Shown here: piece after piece, positions 13,430-17,393 of the stretch
How positions within the stretch are numbered: position 1 is the first letter of the stretch
Layout of the letters: each line of letters begins with the position of its first letter
Assembly (NCBI GenBank): GCA_900772415.1
Contig: CAAHEC010000002.1
Coordinates: 1 to 17,393, forward strand
DNA from: Bacilli bacterium
GTDB lineage: Bacteria; Bacillota_I; Bacilli_A; RF39; UBA660
Direction: 5' to 3'
Length of the DNA stretch: 17,393 bases
Notes under the pieces: model-generated
The model's input: only the letters and a program-made list of their open reading frames with translations
Told to the model about the DNA's origin: nothing
Database searches by the model: none
Translations under genes and position numbers: made by a program

Positions 13430-15583
13430 TTAATCAATTAATGATAGTGACACTTTTTCTTTATCTTTATCAATCAATATTACGTAACAATCTACTATGT
13501 CGCCTACGCTTAACACATCAGATGGATGTTTAATGTAATCTTTAGAAATTTTAGAGATGTGAACTAAACCATCGTTATGAAGCCCAATATCAACAAAAGC
13601 CCCAAAATCAACAACGTTTCTTACGGTTCCTTGAAGTTTCATACCTACGCTTAAGTCATCAATGGATAAAACATCACTCTTTAAAATAGGTTGTGCATAA
13701 TCATCCCTTGGATCCCTGTTTGGCCTTTGAAGACTTGATATAACATCACTTAAAGTATATACATCAGTGCTTAGCATACTAGCATACTTTTCTATATCTA
13801 ATGAAGAAAGTTTATCTGATAAATTTCTTGTTCCAACGTCTTTTACATCAAAGCCTAAACTTTTTAATAATGAAAGTGTAATATCATAACTTTCTGGGTG
13901 AATGCTTGTTGCATCAAGTATGTTTTCTCCTTCAGGTATTCTTAAAAAACCAATTGCTTGTTCATATACTTTGTCACTTAAAAGTTTCTTTTTCTTAATT
14001 TCTTCCCTAGATGAAATCTTTCCGTTTGCCTTTCTGTACGAAAGTATTTTATCAATGTTATTTTTCTTAATTCCAGATACATATTTCAATAAAGATGATG
14101 ATGCGGTATTAATGTTTACACCCACACTATTAACAGCTTTTGATACAACAAAGTCTAAACTTTCAGATAGCTTTTTACCTGCCACATCATGCTGATATAA
14201 TCCAACTCCAATACCTTCTGGAGGTACTTTAACAAGCTCTGATAATGGGTCTTGAAGACGTCTACCAATTGATACGGCACTTCTTTTTTCAACCGCTAAA
14301 TCTGGAAACTCTTCTATCGCAATAGGAGATGCACTATAAATCGATGCGCCTGCTTCTGATACGATTACGTACTTACAAGGAACGTTGTATTCTCTAATTA
14401 AGTCTGCGCAGAATTTCTCGGATTCGCGTGATGCCGTTCCGTTTCCAATTGCTATTACATCAACATTATATTTTTTAATTAATGACAAAATCTCAAGTTT
14501 ACATTTTTTAATGTTCTCTTCACTAATGTTTTTTAAGAAAGGCTTTATTACGCAAGAGTCTAAATAATCACCTGTTTTTGAGATAACTGCAATTTTGCAG
14601 CCGTTAACAAATCCCGGGTCAAAAGCAAGAACTACCATTTCCTTCATCGGAGGAGTAAGTAATAATGCTTCTAGATTCTTTCCGAAGTTATCAATCGCAG
14701 CATCCGTTCCCTTTTCGGTCAAATCACTTCTAATTTCTCTTTGGACGGATGGAAAAATAAGCCTTTTATAACTATCTTCTATCGCCTCTTTTATATACGA
14801 AGCACAAAAACTCTTTTCGTTTTTTATATTCTTCTTTTCTAAATATTCTATTATTTTTTCTTCATTAACATCTATTTTAACAGTTATTACGTTTTCTTTT
14901 TCAGCTCTATTAATTGCAAGTATTCTGTGTGGTTTTATTTTACTTACGGCTTCACTATAGTCATAATACATCTCGTATGTTTTGTTTTCATCTTTAGCAT
15001 TTTTCTTAATTTTTGTAACTAATGTACCATATTTATACATGTTTGATCTTATGTATTTTCTGAAACTTGCATTGTCACTTATCCATTCTGCTATTATGTA
15101 TTTAGCACCTTCTAATGCACTTGTTTCATCTTTTACGTTTTCATTAATAAATTTTTCGGACAATTTTTTAATGTCACCATTTAAAGGACAAGACATAATC
15201 ATTTTAGCTAGTGGCTCAAGTCCGTTTTTAATTGCATCTGTTGCTTTGGTTTTCTTCTTTTCTTTGTACGGTCTATAAAGGTCTTCTACTTCAACTAGTT
15301 TTGTTGCATTTGTTATTTGTGCTTTTAATTCGTCAGTTAAAAGGCCTTTTTCATCAATTAGTCTTATTACATCTTCTTTTCTTTTAAGTAAGTTTACTTG
15401 ATACTCATAAGCATCCCCTATTACTTTAATTTGTTCTTCGGTAAGACCACCTGTTTTTTCTTTTCTATATCTTGCAATAAAAGGAATAGTATTTCCCTCT
15501 TCGAGCATTTTAAGTGTAGAACTTATCTGATTTTCACTAACATTTAATTCTGTACTTATGTTTTTAATAATAGCACTATTCAT
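13430..15583 (-). CDS. tex: Tex-family S1 RNA-binding transcription accessory protein
   Basis: Tex proteins bind nucleic acid and associate with transcription; their exact cellular job is not settled. The 717 residues are close to the usual length of about 720-780. In order they show an N-terminal helical region with F-I-A-R-Y-R-K-E-K-T-G-G-L near 35-47, a YqgF-like domain beginning V-L-A-F-D-P-G near 320, tandem helix-hairpin-helix segments near 490-560 (KYVSGIKKNNIDKILSYR region), and a C-terminal S1 domain near 645-715 (VVDFGAFVDIG, GLVHISKIS). ATG 15583 has GGAGG seven bases upstream. It is transcribed alone from a TATAAT promoter. It ends at the last residues of the S1 domain, so the basic tail common in relatives is absent. 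Confidence 0.95.
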   Translation of the reverse strand: MNSAIIKNISTELNVSENQISSTLKMLEEGNTIPFIARYRKEKTGGLTEEQIKVIGDAYEYQVNLLKRKEDVIRLIDEKGLLTDELKAQITNATKLVEVEDLYRPYKEKKKTKATDAIKNGLEPLAKMIMSCPLNGDIKKLSEKFINENVKDETSALEGAKYIIAEWISDNASFRKYIRSNMYKYGTLVTKIKKNAKDENKTYEMYYDYSEAVSKIKPHRILAINRAEKENVITVKIDVNEEKIIEYLEKKNIKNEKSFCASYIKEAIEDSYKRLIFPSVQREIRSDLTEKGTDAAIDNFGKNLEALLLTPPMKEMVVLAFDPGFVNGCKIAVISKTGDYLDSCVIKPFLKNISEENIKKCKLEILSLIKKYNVDVIAIGNGTASRESEKFCADLIREYNVPCKYVIVSEAGASIYSASPIAIEEFPDLAVEKRSAVSIGRRLQDPLSELVKVPPEGIGVGLYQHDVAGKKLSESLDFVVSKAVNSVGVNINTASSSLLKYVSGIKKNNIDKILSYRKANGKISSREEIKKKKLLSDKVYEQAIGFLRIPEGENILDATSIHPESYDITLSLLKSLGFDVKDVGTRNLSDKLSSLDIEKYASMLSTDVYTLSDVISSLQRPNRDPRDDYAQPILKSDVLSIDDLSVGMKLQGTVRNVVDFGAFVDIGLHNDGLVHISKISKDYIKHPSDVLSVGDIVDCYVILIDKDKEKVSLSLID

Positions 15584-15610
15584 AATACACCTCCATTATC
15601 AAGCTTTATT

Positions 15611-15639
15611 ATTATAACATTTATATTTTAAAAAGAAAA
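15611..15639 (-). promoter_or_regulatory. Promoter of tex
   Basis: A perfect TATAAT (15611-15616) with a weak TTTTCT 17 bases upstream on the minus strand. The -35 overlaps the T-tract of the metK terminator. Confidence 0.6.
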
Positions 15640-15660
15640 TAGAGTGAAATAAATCACTCT
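15624..15660 (-). terminator. Intrinsic terminator of the metK-like gene
   Basis: AGAGTGA and TCACTCT form a seven-pair stem (15641-15660) eight bases past the stop codon, followed on the minus strand by ATTTTCTTTTT. Confidence 0.85.
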
Positions 15661-15668
15661 ACTTATTA

Positions 15669-16454
15669 TTAATATAATCCCCATTTTGCAAATTCTTCAA
15701 ATCCACCTATTTGTTTAATATATTCTTTAGCCTCTTTAACTATTTCTTCATAAGGTATACCATCTACCATTTCATCTCCTATAGCACAGCTTATACTAAC
15801 TACTTTATTTAACTTTTGGGCTTTTTTAAATGCGTAGATATTTATAGAAACATCAGCTTTGGATAAATCTTTACCATGAAGACCTCCTCCTGTTATACTA
15901 TCTGCCATATCAGATCCAAGCTTTCTATTTACTGCACCAACATCAACGTTTATTCCACCACTCCAATAGCCAAGTGGATTAATAATAGCACCAGGATACA
16001 TTTTTTTCAAATCGGAAGTTTTGGCATTACTTTGGCATATGATCAATTTATCTTTATCTAATATATATTTTCCATCATAAGGGTATTTTTTAAATATATT
16101 TCTTGCAATTTTTGATAATTTCTTTTGCTCATGTGTTAATGGAACTCCTTTAAAAATTCCGTTGTCACCACATCTTATTTTTCCTTCTTGATTGTTTTTT
16201 AGATGAATATCTTGTTTTACTAATTTTAAATTCAAGTTAACACTAAGTCCTGTTATTCTTTTTATAATATCACTTATTTCATCATATGAAAATTTTTCTG
16301 ATGTTTCTAATATTACACTGCAAGTATTATGACCAATAAGTACTTCTGCTGCAATCCTACAATTATCATTTTTTTTGTATGCTAAATCAACAATGGCACC
16401 TGCAATTCTGTCAGCAATTTTGTCTGGATGACAAGGGTTTACTTTTTCTATCAT
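15669..16454 (-). CDS. metK: Short divergent S-adenosylmethionine synthetase (MetK-like)
   Basis: The enzyme class makes SAM from methionine and ATP. At 261 aa this copy is about two thirds of normal MetK (about 385-400 aa), yet it is not a broken gene. It retains H-P-D-K-I-A-D near 9-15, the metal-site Glu in A-A-E-V-L, a C-G-D-N-G-I loop corresponding to GDQGI, N-P-L-G, a conserved N-R-K, and G-G-G-x-H-G-K-D-L-S-K-A-D, matching the ATP/phosphate-binding GGGAFSGKD region. Differences include loss of the usual SVSEG lead-in and replacement of the usual N-P-T-G-R-F by N-P-L-G-Y-W. Missing segments are spread through the protein. AAGGAGG lies ten bases before the ATG. A SAM-I riboswitch directly upstream supports a working SAM synthetase under product feedback. 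Confidence 0.88.
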   Translation of the reverse strand: MIEKVNPCHPDKIADRIAGAIVDLAYKKNDNCRIAAEVLIGHNTCSVILETSEKFSYDEISDIIKRITGLSVNLNLKLVKQDIHLKNNQEGKIRCGDNGIFKGVPLTHEQKKLSKIARNIFKKYPYDGKYILDKDKLIICQSNAKTSDLKKMYPGAIINPLGYWSGGINVDVGAVNRKLGSDMADSITGGGLHGKDLSKADVSINIYAFKKAQKLNKVVSISCAIGDEMVDGIPYEEIVKEAKEYIKQIGGFEEFAKWGLY

Positions 16455-16481
16455 TTTTGTTTCTCCTCCTTTTTATCTTAT

Positions 16482-16514
16482 AAAAAAACATCCAAGATAA
16501 CTTCATCTTGAATG
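16482..16514 (-). terminator. Riboswitch expression-platform terminator
   Basis: On the minus strand, CATTCAAGAT and ATCTTGGATG form a ten-pair stem with one T-G pair around GAAGTT, followed by a run of seven to eight T. It ends transcription before metK when SAM is abundant. Confidence 0.9.
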
Positions 16515-16609
16515 CTTTTAAAGTTATCTTATCGTTCTAGCTTTACCACCTAATTTAATAGGTTGGTGTGAAATCATAGGGCTAGTCCCTCAATCACTCT
16601 TTATAAGAT
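16482..16609 (-). promoter_or_regulatory. SAM-I (S-box) riboswitch controlling the metK-like gene
   Basis: The minus-strand leader carries the S-box core: AAAGAG, GAGGGACTAGCCC, ATGAT, then CCAACC with its partner AGGTGG, and the closing GATAAGAT. P1 pairs ATAAGAT/ATCTTAT (16603-16609 with 16525-16531). The 3' strand of P1 overlaps an antiterminator arm (16521-16530), which pairs perfectly over ten bases with 16494-16503. That in turn overlaps the terminator at 16489-16514. With SAM bound, P1 forms and the terminator folds; without SAM, the antiterminator forms and metK is made. The three mutually exclusive helices make this a complete transcriptional OFF switch. Confidence 0.94.
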
Positions 16610-16617
16610 TTAATTAC

Positions 16618-16646
16618 ATTATAATACAAATTTTATTAAAAATAAA
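16618..16646 (-). promoter_or_regulatory. Promoter of the SAM riboswitch/metK transcript
   Basis: A perfect TATAAT (16618-16623) lies nine bases before the aptamer's P1, with a weak TTTATT at 17 bases upstream on the minus strand. No other -10 lies between it and the aptamer. Confidence 0.65.
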
Positions 16647-16651
16647 CATTA

Positions 16652-16969
16652 TTATAATTTTTTTCTCTTTAAAAATATTTTTACTACATAAAATAAGAAA
16701 ATAGCCATTATAATTATGTATATCCAAATTAATACAGTGTTAAAAATCCCTGTTGCATAGTGGTTTATAACAGATGGGATTGAAGCTGGAATGTATGTGT
16801 TTATAAATGTCTTTATCTCTTTTATTGGAATAAATCCATTTATTAGATTTAGAATTCTAAATAGAATATCTATCATTCCAAATCCAAACATATAAGTTTG
16901 AAATCTCTTTGAGTATATTATCACAAACACTAATAAAACAATTAGCACAACTAAATCTATATAAGCCAT
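16652..16969 (-). CDS. Small membrane protein, 105 aa, unknown function
   Basis: I recognise no family. The product has an N-terminal membrane helix at about residues 4-20 (VVLIVLLVFVIIY), an amphipathic middle region rich in Phe and Ile, a second strong helix near 78-100, and a basic end (KRKKL). Start choice matters: the frame stays open 43 codons further upstream, but ATG 16969 has AAAGGAG six bases ahead, and the promoter at 16996-17024 lies inside the longer version, so the short form is the real one. It stands alone between the riboswitch promoter and the tRNA genes, with no clear terminator behind it. Confidence 0.72.
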   Translation of the reverse strand: MAYIDLVVLIVLLVFVIIYSKRFQTYMFGFGMIDILFRILNLINGFIPIKEIKTFINTYIPASIPSVINHYATGIFNTVLIWIYIIIMAIFLFYVVKIFLKRKKL

Positions 16970-16995
16970 AATTTTCTCCTTTACTTTATATAAAA

Positions 16996-17024
16996 ATGAT
17001 AACATATTTTTAAAAAAGTTACAA
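16996..17024 (-). promoter_or_regulatory. Promoter of the 105-aa membrane protein
   Basis: TTGTAA, 17 bases, TATCAT with TG one base before the -10 on the minus strand; the -10 ends 26 bases before the start codon. Confidence 0.65.
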
Positions 17025-17103
17025 TTTATTTTTTCAGTTGAAAAGTAACATGAAATCTTAAATTTTAAAAAAGATGCAATAGTGGGTCTAGGATACACAA
17101 ATT

Positions 17104-17130
17104 AAAAAAACAAACCTCAAGCGAAGTTTG
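17104..17130 (-). terminator. Intrinsic terminator of tRNA-Lys
   Basis: The minus-strand stem CAAACTTC/GAGGTTTG (eight pairs, one T-G) with a four-base loop is followed by seven T, 13 bases after the tRNA 3' end. Confidence 0.88.
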
Positions 17131-17143
17131 CTTATCTTCTAAA

Positions 17144-17219
17144 TGGTGGACTGTTAGGGATTCGAACCCTAGACCCACTGATTAAGAGTCAGTTGCTCTA
17201 CCAACTGAGCTAACAGTCC
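17144..17219 (-). tRNA. tRNA-Lys (anticodon CTT)
   Basis: A full 76-base cloverleaf with encoded CCA. The acceptor pairs GGACTGT/ACAGTCC, the D-arm has GCTCAGTTGGTAGAGC, the anticodon stem is ACTGA/TCAGT with loop CTCTTAA (anticodon CTT, reads AAG), and the T-arm is TAGGG-TTCGAAT-CCCTA. It has its own promoter and terminator, so it is transcribed as a single unit. Confidence 0.97.
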
Positions 17220-17238
17220 ATTTAAAAGTTACAAAAAT

Positions 17239-17267
17239 ATTATAACATATATTTCTCATTTTGAAAA
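17239..17267 (-). promoter_or_regulatory. Promoter of tRNA-Lys
   Basis: TATAAT (17239-17244) with TTTTCA 17 bases upstream on the minus strand; the -10 ends about 20 bases before the tRNA 5' end. Confidence 0.65.
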
Positions 17268-17319
17268 TATTTTTTATAAATTACTTTTATTTGTAACCGA
17301 TTTTGACTAAACAAAAATA

Positions 17320-17393
17320 TGGTGGACGCTATAGGACTCGAACCTATGACCCCTTGCTTGTAAGGCAAGTGCTCTAACCAACTGAGCTAAGCA
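17320..17393 (-). tRNA. tRNA-Val (anticodon TAC), cut by the window edge
   Basis: On the minus strand, the anticodon stem CTTGC/GCAAG holds loop CTTACAA (anticodon TAC). The T-arm with GGTTCGAGTCC and an encoded CCA are present. The 3' acceptor AGCGTCC pairs with the last four bases of the 5' acceptor (TGCT); the first three bases lie outside the window. Confidence 0.95.

Noticed and set aside
13902..15278. Three open frames antisense to tex
   Set aside because: They are shadows of the well-supported tex coding strand without their own signals.
16970..17098. Longer N-terminus for the 105-aa membrane protein
   Set aside because: A ribosome site and a promoter fall within the extension, so the shorter start is preferred.
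1..17393. CRISPR array, rRNA genes or complete insertion sequences
   Set aside because: No regularly spaced repeats, rRNA-like sequence or transposase with paired ends was seen.

Overview
The window is a very AT-rich bacterial chromosome segment read with the standard code (TGG for Trp, genes ending cleanly at TAA/TAG/TGA). Strong AGGAGG-type ribosome binding sites, short intergenic gaps and intrinsic terminators, plus a PadR/HAAS operon and a SAM-I riboswitch, point to a low-GC Firmicute. It may be one of the uncultured gut Bacilli close to Mollicutes; that placement is inference from gene style, not from a marker comparison.

Region 1 (1 to about 3340) is part of an integrative and mobilizable element of the Tn4451 type. 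It holds a large serine recombinase whose catalytic N-terminus lies left of the window, then a hairpin-rich non-coding stretch that looks like an oriT, then a MobV/Pre-type relaxase. The relaxase ends in a bidirectional terminator.

Region 2 (about 3340 to 7320) is accessory DNA of unclear ownership. It contains an unrecognised 229-aa protein, an overlapping pair encoding a ComEC-like metallo-beta-lactamase and a four-helix membrane protein, and, divergent from that pair, a short structured leader RNA. The leader has a possible H-type pseudoknot, an intrinsic terminator and a hairpin that covers the Shine-Dalgarno site of a 75-aa protein of unknown function. Two more unknown genes follow (a membrane protein and a 172-aa protein). 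The right end of the mobile element could not be located.

Region 3 (about 7320 to 17393) is core chromosome, all on the minus strand: a rhomboid protease, mnmA, the translationally coupled pair ppa and an anchored UlaG-like metallohydrolase, a PadR regulator with its HAAS/DUF1700 membrane partner, a GdpP-like stand-alone DHH phosphoesterase, tex, a strikingly short S-adenosylmethionine synthetase under a clear SAM-I riboswitch, a small membrane protein, tRNA-Lys(CTT) and a tRNA-Val(TAC) cut by the window edge.

The items most worth a second look are the doubly gated leader RNA of the 75-aa gene, the riboswitch-controlled 261-aa MetK, the oriT-like hairpin cluster, and the coupled MBL/membrane-protein pair next to the mobile element.
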